From contig JAPSKJ010000061.1 of the NCBI GenBank assembly GCA_031177735.1, positions 1 to 11,497 on the forward strand: a DNA stretch of 11,497 nucleotides, given 5' to 3'. Of the stretch, positions 1-7,780 are shown in pieces. Within the stretch, counting starts at the first letter, position 1; every line of letters begins with the position of its first letter. The translations under genes and the position numbers were made by a program. The notes under the pieces were generated by a model. The model had not been told where the DNA came from and ran no database searches. It saw only the letters and a program-made list of their open reading frames with translations. The DNA comes from Nocardioides sp. (GTDB lineage Bacteria > Actinomycetota > Actinomycetes > Propionibacteriales > Nocardioidaceae).

Positions 1-647
1 GGCAGCAGCTCGGAGGGGTCCGGCTCCTCGACACCCTCGACGACCTCCAGCGGCAGCAGCCGCACTGCGGTCGGCTTCTGGGTCAGCATCGAGACGAACC
101 GCGTGTAGACGATGTGCACCTCGTCGGCACCGGTCGCGCCCTCGGCACCACCCTCGCTGGCGAGGAAGGTCTCGATCAGGGTCTCGCCGATGTCCTTGGC
201 GACGTCGTACGTCGGCTGGTCGCTGTGGCCCGTCCACGCCTGCACGATCCGCCGGTTGCGGAAGCGGTAGAACGCCTCGCCCTTGCGACCGGAGACGTAG
301 ACGTCGACCTCCTTGCCCTCCGCCTTGAGCTTCTCGACCAGGCCCTCCGCCTCGCGCAGGACGCTCGAGGAGTAGGCGCCGGCCAGGCCGCGGTCGCTGG
401 TGATCACCAGCACCGCGGCCCGGTCGGGGTTGACCGGCTCGGTGGTCAGCGGGTGGTCGACGTTGGAGTACGTCGCCACCGCCGAGACCGCACGGGTGAG
501 CTCGCGGGCGTACGGCGCGGCGGCCTGCGCCCGCTGCTGCGCCTTGATGATGCGGGACGCAGCGATGAGCTCCATGGCGCGCGTGATCTTCTTCATCGAC
601 TCCGTCGACTTGATCCGCGCGCGGTACTCACGCAGCGATACGGCCAT
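1..647 (-). CDS. atpG: ATP synthase F1 subunit gamma (3'-truncated by window edge)
   Basis: Gamma is the central rotor shaft of F1; it couples rotation of the c-ring to conformational change in the alpha/beta hexamer. The frame opens at ATG 647, only 3 nt after the atpA stop, and runs without a stop to the window edge, giving 215 complete codons of a protein usually near 300 residues. I translated it by hand. The N-terminus contains STESMKKITRAMELIAASR, the conserved first helix of the gamma coiled coil, and the segment LVITSDRGLAGAYSS near residues 80-95 is the second family hallmark. The C-terminal helix, also part of the shaft, lies outside the window. A GCGGGG stretch at the end of atpA may serve as ribosome binding site, and the tight spacing implies translational coupling to atpA. 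atpD and atpC should follow beyond coordinate 1. Confidence 0.96.
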   Translation of the reverse strand, partial: MAVSLREYRARIKSTESMKKITRAMELIAASRIIKAQQRAQAAAPYARELTRAVSAVATYSNVDHPLTTEPVNPDRAAVLVITSDRGLAGAYSSSVLREAEGLVEKLKAEGKEVDVYVSGRKGEAFYRFRNRRIVQAWTGHSDQPTYDVAKDIGETLIETFLASEGGAEGATGADEVHIVYTRFVSMLTQKPTAVRLLPLEVVEGVEEPDPSELL

Positions 648-650
648 CCG

Positions 651-2291
<1,641 letters not shown>

Positions 2292-2365
2292 CTTGGGTGC
2301 CTTCTCTCTTGGATCTCTTGAAGTCTGTGCCGGAAGTGGGGCCAGGGAAAGGGGTAGGCCGGGTC

Positions 2366-3178
2366 TCAGCCGACCAGGCGACGGCGGGCGTCGTCGAGGC
2401 GGCTGGCGACGGTGCCGTCGATGACGTCGTCACCGAGCTCCACCTTGATGCCACCGACGACCTCCGGGTCGACGATGACGTTGAGGTGGATCTCTCGACC
2501 GTACTGCCGAGCCAGCGCCTGACCGAGCCGACGCTGGTCGGCCTCGTTCAACGGCGTGGCCACGCGCACGGTCGCGACGCCCTCGCCGTGGACGGCGGCC
2601 GCGACCTTGGTGTACTCGTCGAGCGCGACCGAGACCGTGCGGTGGGTGCCCGCGACGGACTGCTTGGCCAGGGTGAGCGTCGCCGGGAGCGCCTTGCCGC
2701 CGAGGAGCGAGGTCAGCAGGGCCGCCTTGTCGTCGATCGACCGAGCCGGGTCGGAGAGCGCGTCGCGCAGCGGCGGGTTCTCCTGGACGATCCGGCCGAG
2801 CGAGAACAGCTCGTCGGCGAGCCGGCCGGCCTCGTCACCGGCCGAGCGCACCGCGGCGATCTCACCGAGGCGCTCGATCGCGTAGGCGAGGTCCATGGTG
2901 GAGGTCCACCGGCGGGTGACGGCGTCGGCGACGAGGTCGAGGGCCGCAGCCGAGACCTTCGTGCCGAGCACCTCGCGGACCAGCCCGGACTTGGCCTCCG
3001 CAGGCACCGAGCCGTCGGTGACGAAGCGACGCAGCGCCGCCTCGGTCCGCAGGGTCTGCGAGACCGAGAAGAGGGAGTCGGCCACGGCCGCCGCCGTCTC
3101 CGCCGAGCCGCTCACCTGCGTGGTGAGCTGCTCGGTCAGAGCGGCGACAGCCTCGGCCGACGCACCACGGAACTCCAT
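2366..3178 (-). CDS. atpH: ATP synthase subunit delta (OSCP), long actinobacterial form
   Basis: Delta sits on top of F1 and ties it to the peripheral stalk formed by the b subunits. The C-terminal family signature VDPEVVGGIKVELGDDVIDG (236-255) is clear. At 270 residues the protein is much longer than the roughly 177-residue E. coli delta. The extra length is explained by an internal repeat: residues 33-87 and 121-175 align without gaps (both begin AD-x-LFS and share LR, K, LG and K at matching places; I count 17 identities of 55). It is not fused to a b-type membrane segment, unlike mycobacterial AtpH. The ATG at 3178 overlaps the atpF stop by one nucleotide (TGATG), so the two are probably coupled. 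A 74-nt spacer with no evident structure separates it from atpA. Confidence 0.97.
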   Translation of the reverse strand: MEFRGASAEAVAALTEQLTTQVSGSAETAAAVADSLFSVSQTLRTEAALRRFVTDGSVPAEAKSGLVREVLGTKVSAAALDLVADAVTRRWTSTMDLAYAIERLGEIAAVRSAGDEAGRLADELFSLGRIVQENPPLRDALSDPARSIDDKAALLTSLLGGKALPATLTLAKQSVAGTHRTVSVALDEYTKVAAAVHGEGVATVRVATPLNEADQRRLGQALARQYGREIHLNVIVDPEVVGGIKVELGDDVIDGTVASRLDDARRRLVG

Positions 3179-3711
3179 CAGTTGCTCGCCTCCAGCTCGG
3201 CGAGGAAGCGCTCGACGACCCGGCTCTGGCGAGCCTCGTCGTCCAGGCTCTCGCCGACGATGCGGCCGGCCAGGCCGGTCGCCAGGGTGCCGACCTCGGC
3301 GCGGAGCGAGGTGACCGCCTGCTGGCGCTCGGCCTCGATCTGAGCCTTGCCGTGCTCGACGATCCGCGTGGCCTCGGCCTGGGCCTGCGCACGCATGTCG
3401 GCGACGATCTGGGCACCCTGCTCGCGGGCCTCCTCGCGGATGCGGGCGGCCTCGTGGCGGGCGTCGGCCAGCTGCCGCTCGAGCTCGGCCAGCTTGGCGT
3501 CGGCCTCGGCCTGCTTGGTCTCGGCCGCGCTGAGGCCTCCCTCGATGGCGGCCGTCCGCTCGGCGTACGCCTTCTCGAAGCTCGGCACGACGAACTTCCA
3601 GACCGCGAAGAGCACGATCAAGAAGACGATCGAGCCGAGGATGACCTCAGACCACACCGGCAGCAGCGGGTTGTGGGCTTCCTCGGCCGCCAGAACAACG
3701 GCTGTGTTCAT
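3178..3711 (-). CDS. atpF: ATP synthase Fo subunit b
   Basis: Subunit b is the peripheral-stalk protein: one membrane helix holds it beside subunit a, and a long coiled coil reaches up to delta. The 177-residue product has a hydrophobic helix at about 20-42 and then a long, charged, Ala/Glu/Arg-rich helical region (about 50-160) with the expected heptad-like pattern. I prefer ATG 3711 over the in-frame GTG at 3723. The ATG has AGGTGG eight nucleotides upstream, and the resulting N-terminus (MNTAVVLAAEEAHNPL) resembles that of streptomycete AtpF. The GTG alternative would add four residues. The end overlaps the atpH start by one nucleotide. The atpE stop lies 40 nt upstream of the chosen start. 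Confidence 0.96.
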   Translation of the reverse strand: MNTAVVLAAEEAHNPLLPVWSEVILGSIVFLIVLFAVWKFVVPSFEKAYAERTAAIEGGLSAAETKQAEADAKLAELERQLADARHEAARIREEAREQGAQIVADMRAQAQAEATRIVEHGKAQIEAERQQAVTSLRAEVGTLATGLAGRIVGESLDDEARQSRVVERFLAELEASN

Positions 3712-3751
3712 GAGCTGGTCCACCTATCCAGGGACGATCAGACCGGGATGG

Positions 3752-3961
3752 TCAGATCGGCAGAACGAACGCGAGGGCGAGGGTGATGATGTAGAGAGCC
3801 TCAGCCAGAACGAAGCCCAGGATGGCGATCGACTGCAGGCGGCTCTGGGCCTCGGGCTGACGGGCCACGCCGCTGATGAACGCGGCGAAGATGAGGCCGA
3901 TGCCGACGCCGGGACCGATCGCGGCGAGGCCGAGGCCGATCATGTTGAGGGAGCCTTCCAC
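3752..3961 (-). CDS. atpE: ATP synthase Fo subunit c (proteolipid ring)
   Basis: Subunit c oligomerises into the rotating membrane ring that carries protons. The 69-residue product is two hydrophobic helices joined by the polar loop ARQPEAQ (33-39). Helix 1 carries the GxGxGxG packing motif (G16, G18, G20, G22), and helix 2 carries the proton-binding carboxylate E54. I see no Na+-coordination pattern, so a proton ring is expected. The start is GTG 3961, supported by AAAGGAAA about six nucleotides upstream; the in-frame ATG at codon 7 is less well placed. A hairpin and an A-rich leader precede it, which may matter because c is needed in many copies per complex. It lies 119 nt after atpB. Confidence 0.98.
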   Translation of the reverse strand: MEGSLNMIGLGLAAIGPGVGIGLIFAAFISGVARQPEAQSRLQSIAILGFVLAEALYIITLALAFVLPI

Positions 3962-3980
3962 GGCTTTTCCTTTCGTTTCA

Positions 3981-4000
3981 CGACGCGGCTCGCCGCGTCG
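3981..4000 (-). promoter_or_regulatory. Intercistronic hairpin upstream of atpE
   Basis: CGACGCGG and CCGCGTCG form a perfect 8-bp stem around a 4-nt loop inside the 119-nt atpB-atpE gap. On the transcript it is followed by a 19-nt A-rich, apparently unstructured leader holding the AAAGGAAA ribosome binding site. It lacks a U-tract, so I do not read it as a terminator. A role as mRNA processing or stability element, or in keeping the atpE start open, is inference. Confidence 0.55.
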
Positions 4001-4080
4001 CTGGTGTGGGTTCCTTCAGTGGTGCGGTGTGAAGCTGTTGGAGCTGTGCAGCAGCGCTGTGCCCTGGGCGGTGCCCGGGC

Positions 4081-4872
4081 TCAGTGCTCCTCGGCGAGCG
4101 CCTCGCCGATGTACATGGTGCTGAGCAGGGTGAAGACGTAGGCCTGCAGGAACATGACCAGCAGCTCCAGGAAGCTGACCCCGATGCCGAGCACGAAGGC
4201 GAGGATGCCGACGCCGCCGTAGAGGAGGTTGCCGCTGGTGAGGAGGGCGGCACCGCCGGTGGCGAACAGGATCAGCAGCAGGTGGCCGGCGAACATGTTG
4301 CCGAACAGACGCAGGCTGAGCGTGACCGGCCGGACCAGCACGTTGGAGAAGAACTCCAGCGGCACGAGCAGCAGCAGGATCGGGCCCTTGATGCCGCCGG
4401 GCATCGTCGCGTGCTTGAGGTAGCCCAGCGGGCCGTGGTGGGCCCACATGCCGGCACCGATGTAGACGATCCAGGACATCAGCGCCAACGGGACGACGAA
4501 GCCGATCCGCGAGAACGAGGGGAACTGCAGGAACGGGATGATCCCGTAGTAGTTGTTCACCAGGATGAACAGGAACAGCGAGAACAGGTACGGCACGAAC
4601 TTCATGAAGTGATCGCTGCCGATGTTGTCGCGGGCCAGGCCCCGGACGAAGCCGTAGACCGACTCCCCCGCGAACTGCAGGCGGCCGGGGACGACCGCAG
4701 CCTTGCGGGCGGAGAGCCAGGTGAAGCCGATGACGATGACCGCCGAGAGGACGAGCAGCAGCATCGGCTTGGTGACGCCGAGCGACTCGACGACGGGAGG
4801 CAGCTCGAAGCTGCCGGGGCCGGGCGCGTGGAAATCACTCTCGGCGCGAATCAGGGCTCCGGCGGAACTCAC
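4081..4872 (-). CDS. atpB: ATP synthase Fo subunit a
   Basis: Subunit a is the membrane stator that provides the two proton half-channels beside the c-ring. The 263-residue protein has several hydrophobic helices (roughly 36-54, 92-116, 124-143, 163-180, 193-213, 217-256). The essential arginine is R188 in LSLRLFGNM, matching E. coli R210, and Q243 in the last helix matches E. coli Q252. The start is GTG 4872, with AGGAGG five to six nucleotides upstream. That start overlaps the stop of a tiny 18-codon ORF (GTGA), which itself overlaps the end of the AtpZ-like gene. A 119-nt spacer with a hairpin follows before atpE. Confidence 0.98.
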   Translation of the reverse strand: MSSAGALIRAESDFHAPGPGSFELPPVVESLGVTKPMLLLVLSAVIVIGFTWLSARKAAVVPGRLQFAGESVYGFVRGLARDNIGSDHFMKFVPYLFSLFLFILVNNYYGIIPFLQFPSFSRIGFVVPLALMSWIVYIGAGMWAHHGPLGYLKHATMPGGIKGPILLLLVPLEFFSNVLVRPVTLSLRLFGNMFAGHLLLILFATGGAALLTSGNLLYGGVGILAFVLGIGVSFLELLVMFLQAYVFTLLSTMYIGEALAEEH

Positions 4873-4925
4873 AGTGCCTCCTGCGTCATCTGCTGTGTCA
4901 TGTGCGGGGTGATCGTGGGGGTCAT
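4869..4925 (-). CDS. Candidate 18-codon ORF bridging the AtpZ-like gene and atpB
   Basis: The ATG at 4925 overlaps the stop of the AtpZ-like gene as ATGA, and its TGA overlaps the GTG of atpB as GTGA, so the ORF fills the gap exactly. The predicted peptide is MTPTITPHMTQQMTQEAL, rich in Thr, Met and Gln and without a membrane segment. An AGGA sequence lies about nine nucleotides upstream of the ATG. Its last codons contain the atpB Shine-Dalgarno (GCAGGAGGCA). I do not recognise the peptide. It could be a coupling leader that carries ribosomes from the upstream gene into atpB, or simply chance, since the stretch is short. Confidence 0.35.
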   Translation of the reverse strand: MTPTITPHMTQQMTQEAL

Positions 4926-5167
4926 GCTGATGGGTCCTGATCGGATCCGTTCGGCATTCGCTTCCAGGTCAGGTACAGGCCCAGAACCGCTCCGATGAGG
5001 ATGCCGACCACCACCAGGTACTTGGTGCCGAGCCAGCGGTCCAGACCGAAACCGACCAAGCCGTAGAACCCGACTCCGGAGACGAGGTAGCTGAACGCCT
5101 GCCACGGGTCGCGAACCGGGTCGGTCCGCTCGGGGCCGGACGCTGCCGGAGGCTCCTCGTCTGCCAT
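4922..5167 (-). CDS. AtpZ/AtpI-family small membrane protein
   Basis: This 81-residue protein has a polar, acidic N-terminus (1-22) and two predicted membrane helices (about 25-42 and 47-68). They flank the loop GLDRWLGTKY, which resembles the D-x-W-x-G turn typical of AtpZ-type proteins encoded at the front of ATP synthase operons. These proteins have been linked to c-ring assembly and, in some bacteria, to divalent cation transport; neither role is shown by this sequence. The ATG at 5167 lies 30 nt after the stop of the four-helix AtpI-like gene and has only a weak G-rich ribosome binding site. Its 3' end overlaps the start of an 18-codon ORF that leads into atpB. The family assignment is fairly sure, the function much less so. 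Confidence 0.82.
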   Translation of the reverse strand: MADEEPPAASGPERTDPVRDPWQAFSYLVSGVGFYGLVGFGLDRWLGTKYLVVVGILIGAVLGLYLTWKRMPNGSDQDPSA

Positions 5168-5197
5168 CGCGCCCCGGACTGTAGCAGCCGAAACGGG

Positions 5198-5662
5198 TCA
5201 TCGTTCCACCGCCCCGGAGCGCTCCGGCACCGGCACCTCGGGAAGGTCGTAGATGGGGATCCGGCGGCGCACGGTGAGCACGATCTGTGCACTCACCCAG
5301 GCGAGCACGCCGACCACCACGCCCGCGGCCAGCCAGGGCCGCTCGTCGAGGAACAGCTCGCGCCGGTCGACGAGGATCAGCGCGACTGCGGTGGTCGCGA
5401 TCTGGGCGCCGTAGGTCACCAGCGCGGCCAGCACCGTCGCCGAGGGCAGCACGGTGGCGACCACGTCGACGACGAAGGCTCCCCAGATGAAGAGCACCAG
5501 CACGAGCACGGCTCCGAAGAGGCCCGCGTACGCCGCCGGCAGCCCGTCGGCGAGCAGCGCCACGAGACCGAGCACGACCGCCGCGCCCAGGCACCAGCCT
5601 GCAGCGCCGAGCAGCGTTGCGGCGCCGGTGGCGCGCAGTGCCTGCTTCGAGTCGGTCGTCAT
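5198..5662 (-). CDS. AtpI-like four-helix membrane protein (Rv1303-type)
   Basis: This 154-residue protein has four hydrophobic segments (about 14-38, 43-67, 71-97, 108-130) and a positively charged exit (VRRRIPIYD) before a polar C-terminal tail. Its place as first gene of the atp cluster, after the WecA-like gene, matches the M. tuberculosis membrane protein Rv1303, and its topology matches ATP synthase subunit I proteins. The family is thought to help c-ring assembly; I see no catalytic motif. The ATG at 5662 has no convincing Shine-Dalgarno. The 156-nt spacer upstream holds the candidate operon promoter. Assignment rests on topology and context more than on residue motifs. Confidence 0.78.
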   Translation of the reverse strand: MTTDSKQALRATGAATLLGAAGWCLGAAVVLGLVALLADGLPAAYAGLFGAVLVLVLFIWGAFVVDVVATVLPSATVLAALVTYGAQIATTAVALILVDRRELFLDERPWLAAGVVVGVLAWVSAQIVLTVRRRIPIYDLPEVPVPERSGAVER

Positions 5663-5818
5663 CGTCGGCGGCCGTTCTGTGGAGGGAGAGATCGTGCGGT
5701 CCGGTTCGGTGGAACCCTATCCAGCCCGCTCGTGAAAACTATCACAAGCATGGCATCCGGTCTAAATGCACCGGTGGCGGCGGCCACGCGGCCCGTTGGA
5801 TCGCCCGTGGGAACCGGG
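5663..5818 (-). promoter_or_regulatory. Probable promoter region of the ATP synthase operon
   Basis: This 156-bp gene-free spacer is the only long one between prfA and atpG. Reading the minus strand, two arrangements are possible. TAGACC (5759-5764), a 17-nt spacer and TAGTTT (5736-5741) resemble a housekeeping -35/-10 pair. Further down, TAGGGT (5714-5719) also fits the actinobacterial TAnnnT -10. I see no strong terminator for the upstream WecA-like gene; CCGGT/ACCGG (5757-5774) is only a 5-bp stem, so read-through is possible. Confidence 0.5.
5731..5746 (-). promoter_or_regulatory. CRP/GlxR-like operator upstream of the atp operon
   Basis: On the minus strand the site reads TGTGATAGTTTTCACG. 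It matches the CRP-family consensus TGTGA-N6-TCACA at nine of ten half-site positions, and the symmetry extends outward to CT/AG. The six central bases are the TAGTTT hexamer that could be a -10 element, so binding could block one promoter or influence the TAGGGT promoter about 20 bp downstream. CRP-family regulators using this motif (GlxR in Corynebacterium, Crp in mycobacteria and Streptomyces) are known to control energy metabolism. Binding here is inferred from sequence only. Confidence 0.6.
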
Positions 5819-6955
5819 TCAGGCGGTGGCGTCCTGGTGCAGGTCGAGGGTCGGCTTCTTGACCGTCGGCACCAGGAAGGTCGCCACCAGGGTCACCGCC
5901 AGCCACACCGCGAGGGTCACCCACACCCACGTGGCGGCGTACAGGCTGACCAGGACGGACCCGAACGCGATCAGCGCCGCCCACAGCCACATGATCAGCA
6001 CGGCCCGCCGCTGGGAGTGTCCGATCTCGAGCAGCCGGTGGTGCAGGTGCTGCTTGTCGGGGGCGAAGGGCGAGCGGCCCGCCCAGCTGCGCCGGAGCAC
6101 GGCCATCACCAGGTCGGCCAGCGGGACGATGAGGATCGTCAGCGGCAGGACGATCGGCAGCAGGGTCGCGACGGTGTTGGAGCCGCCCTCGTTGCTGAGC
6201 TGCTCGCCCTGGAACTGCCCGGACAGGGTGACGGCGCTGGCCGAGAGCACCAGGCCGATCAGCATCGAGCCGCTGTCGCCCATGAAGAGCCGGGCCGGGT
6301 GGAAGTTGTGGAACAAGAAGCCGAGGCACACCCCGGCCAGCGCCACTGCGAGCAGCGCCGCGGTGGTGGCCCGCTCGAGGTCGTTGATCCTGGTCAGGCC
6401 GTAGCAGAACAGGAAGAAGGCCACCGCGCCGATGCCGACGACCCCGGCCGCCAGCCCGTCGAGGCCGTCGACGAAGTTGACCGCGTTGATCGTCGCCACG
6501 ACGACGAACCCGGTGAACAGCGCGCCCTGGGCGGGGTCGAGGGAGAGCTGCGTGCCGCCGGGGACGTTGATCCAGAGGTACTGCACGTTGAACGCGATCA
6601 GGAACGCGGTGGCCAGCACCTGCCCGCCCAGCTTGGTCAGTGCGTCGAGCTCGAAGATGTCGTCGAGCACGCCGACCGCGCAGATCAGCGCCCCCGCCAC
6701 GAGGACGACACCGGCGTCGCGCAGCACGAAGGCACCGCTGTCGGAGAGGAAGGGCAGCTCGCGCGCCACGAGGTACGCCGCCACGAGACCGCCCAGCATC
6801 GCCAGCCCGCCGAGGTACGGGATGGGCTCGTCGTGGACGTCGCGGTCACGGACCCGGGCCACGGCTCCCGTGCGCAGCGCGATCTCGCGCGCCACGACGG
6901 TGAGGAGGTAGGTCACCGCCGTGGCGACCAGGAAGACGAGGAGGTATTCGCGCAT
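5819..6955 (-). CDS. wecA: Polyprenyl-phosphate N-acetylhexosamine-1-phosphate transferase (WecA/Rfe/TagO type)
   Basis: The enzyme transfers a sugar 1-phosphate, usually GlcNAc-1-P from UDP-GlcNAc, to a membrane polyprenyl phosphate, starting an envelope glycan. The 378-residue protein is almost entirely membrane helices. Superfamily motifs appear in order: GVLDDIFEL (D98, D99), NAVNFVDGLDGLAAG (157-171), FMGDSGS (224-230), and HLHHR (303-307), the histidine motif that marks WecA-type enzymes rather than MraY. The start at ATG 6955 overlaps the Sua5 stop by one nucleotide (TGATG); the open frame extends far upstream but only antisense-like sequence lies there. In M. tuberculosis the gene at this place (Rv1302) primes arabinogalactan linker synthesis; here teichoic acid or another wall polymer is equally possible. 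Confidence 0.94.
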   Translation of the reverse strand: MREYLLVFLVATAVTYLLTVVAREIALRTGAVARVRDRDVHDEPIPYLGGLAMLGGLVAAYLVARELPFLSDSGAFVLRDAGVVLVAGALICAVGVLDDIFELDALTKLGGQVLATAFLIAFNVQYLWINVPGGTQLSLDPAQGALFTGFVVVATINAVNFVDGLDGLAAGVVGIGAVAFFLFCYGLTRINDLERATTAALLAVALAGVCLGFLFHNFHPARLFMGDSGSMLIGLVLSASAVTLSGQFQGEQLSNEGGSNTVATLLPIVLPLTILIVPLADLVMAVLRRSWAGRSPFAPDKQHLHHRLLEIGHSQRRAVLIMWLWAALIAFGSVLVSLYAATWVWVTLAVWLAVTLVATFLVPTVKKPTLDLHQDATA

Positions 6956-7704
6956 CAGGCAGGGCCGGGCGCCTCGGAGGCGTCGGTGTCGCTCGCCGTG
7001 CCGGCCTCGGTGGCCTCGCCCTCCCGCTCGGCGTCGGCGGCCGGCCGGGGTGCGGTCGGGATCAGCACGCCGTGCGGCTGGAGCACCTCGTTGAGCCGGT
7101 CGATGCTGATCGCGCCCGCGCGGAGCAGACGCGGAATGGCGTCCGTGGCGTCGACGATGGTCGACGCCTCCCCTCCGGGAGAGGGACCGTCGTCGACGAT
7201 GACCGCGACGTCGTCGCCGAGCATGCGCTCGGCCTCGTCGGCGTCGGTCGCCGCCGGCTGCCCGGTCTTGTTGGCCGAGCTCACCGCCAGCGGGCCGGTG
7301 CGCTCGAGCAGGGCGAGGGCGACCTCGTGGTCGGGCATCCGCACCGCCACCGTGCCCCGCGTCTCGCCGAGGTCCCAGCGCAGACTGCTCTGCTGGTGAC
7401 ACACCACGGTGAGCGCGCCGGGCCAGAACTCCCGGGTCAGGGACCGGGCCCACTCGGGCACGCGGGTGGCGAGGGCGTCGAGGGTGCTCGCGTGGCTCAC
7501 CAGGACCGGTGGCGGCATCTCGCGCCCGCGACCCTTCGCGTCGAGCAGCGCGGTCACCGCCTCGGGCGAGAACGCGTCGGCGCCGATGCCGTAGACCGTG
7601 TCGGTCGGCAGCACCACGACGTCGCCGCGCTGGATCGCGGTGGCGGCCGCCTGGATCGCGGCCTCGCGCTCCTCGGCGGTCGCAGTGGTCAGACGCTCGC
7701 TCAT
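6955..7704 (-). CDS. L-threonylcarbamoyladenylate synthase (Sua5/YciO/YrdC family)
   Basis: The enzyme makes threonylcarbamoyl-AMP from threonine, bicarbonate and ATP, the first step of the t6A37 modification of tRNAs that read ANN codons. The 249-residue protein shows the YrdC fold motifs LPTDTVYGIG (32-41), KGRGREMPPPVLV (57-69), SSAN (142-145) and STIVD (181-185). The core ends near residue 210. What follows is an Ala/Glu/Asp-rich low-complexity tail, not the folded Sua5 C-terminal domain, so the protein is closer to short TsaC forms. I chose ATG 7704, preceded by GGGGGC; the frame stays open to 7893, but that extension overlaps prmC and has no family similarity. A 76-nt gap separates it from prmC, and a 1-nt overlap joins it to the WecA-like gene. 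Confidence 0.94.
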   Translation of the reverse strand: MSERLTTATAEEREAAIQAAATAIQRGDVVVLPTDTVYGIGADAFSPEAVTALLDAKGRGREMPPPVLVSHASTLDALATRVPEWARSLTREFWPGALTVVCHQQSSLRWDLGETRGTVAVRMPDHEVALALLERTGPLAVSSANKTGQPAATDADEAERMLGDDVAVIVDDGPSPGGEASTIVDATDAIPRLLRAGAISIDRLNEVLQPHGVLIPTAPRPAADAEREGEATEAGTASDTDASEAPGPA

Positions 7705-7719
7705 GCCGATGCCCCCGCG

Positions 7720-7735
7720 GCGCGGTGCCCCGCGC
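7720..7735 (-). other. Small GC hairpin in the prmC-sua5 gap
   Basis: GCGCGG and CCGCGC pair around a 4-nt loop, 15 nt before the start of the Sua5-type gene and close to its ribosome binding site. With only six base pairs and no U-tract it is not a convincing terminator. In sequence this GC-rich such stems are frequent, so any role in tuning translation is a guess. Confidence 0.25.
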
Positions 7736-7780
7736 GAGCAAAGCGAGCCGATGCGAAACGGCGTGGGGTGGTCATGGGGG

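Noticed and set aside
4084..4998. A 304-codon plus-strand open frame opposite atpB.
   Set aside because: The product is Glu/Asp/Gln/Arg-rich filler with no motif, and atpB on the other strand has all its catalytic residues.
5681..5734. Plus-strand GGAGGGAGAG followed by GTG at 5693 as the start of a small divergent gene.
   Set aside because: The frame stops after 13 codons inside the CRP-like site, with nothing downstream on the plus strand to support a divergent transcript.
5757..5774. CCGGT/ACCGG stem as terminator of the WecA-like gene.
   Set aside because: It has five base pairs, an 8-nt loop and no T-run, and lies 45 nt or more beyond the stop. Too weak to call.
5732..7399. A 555-codon plus-strand open frame opposite the WecA-like and Sua5-type genes.
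   Set aside because: It is the antisense shadow of two well-supported genes. Its translation is Gln/Asp/His/Arg-rich filler without motifs and it lacks a ribosome binding site.
6956..7741. Upstream in-frame extension that would make the WecA-like protein 640 residues long.
   Set aside because: The extension lies in a wrong frame of the Sua5-type gene and is Arg/Gly-rich. The protein family begins at the ATG at 6955, which overlaps the preceding stop.
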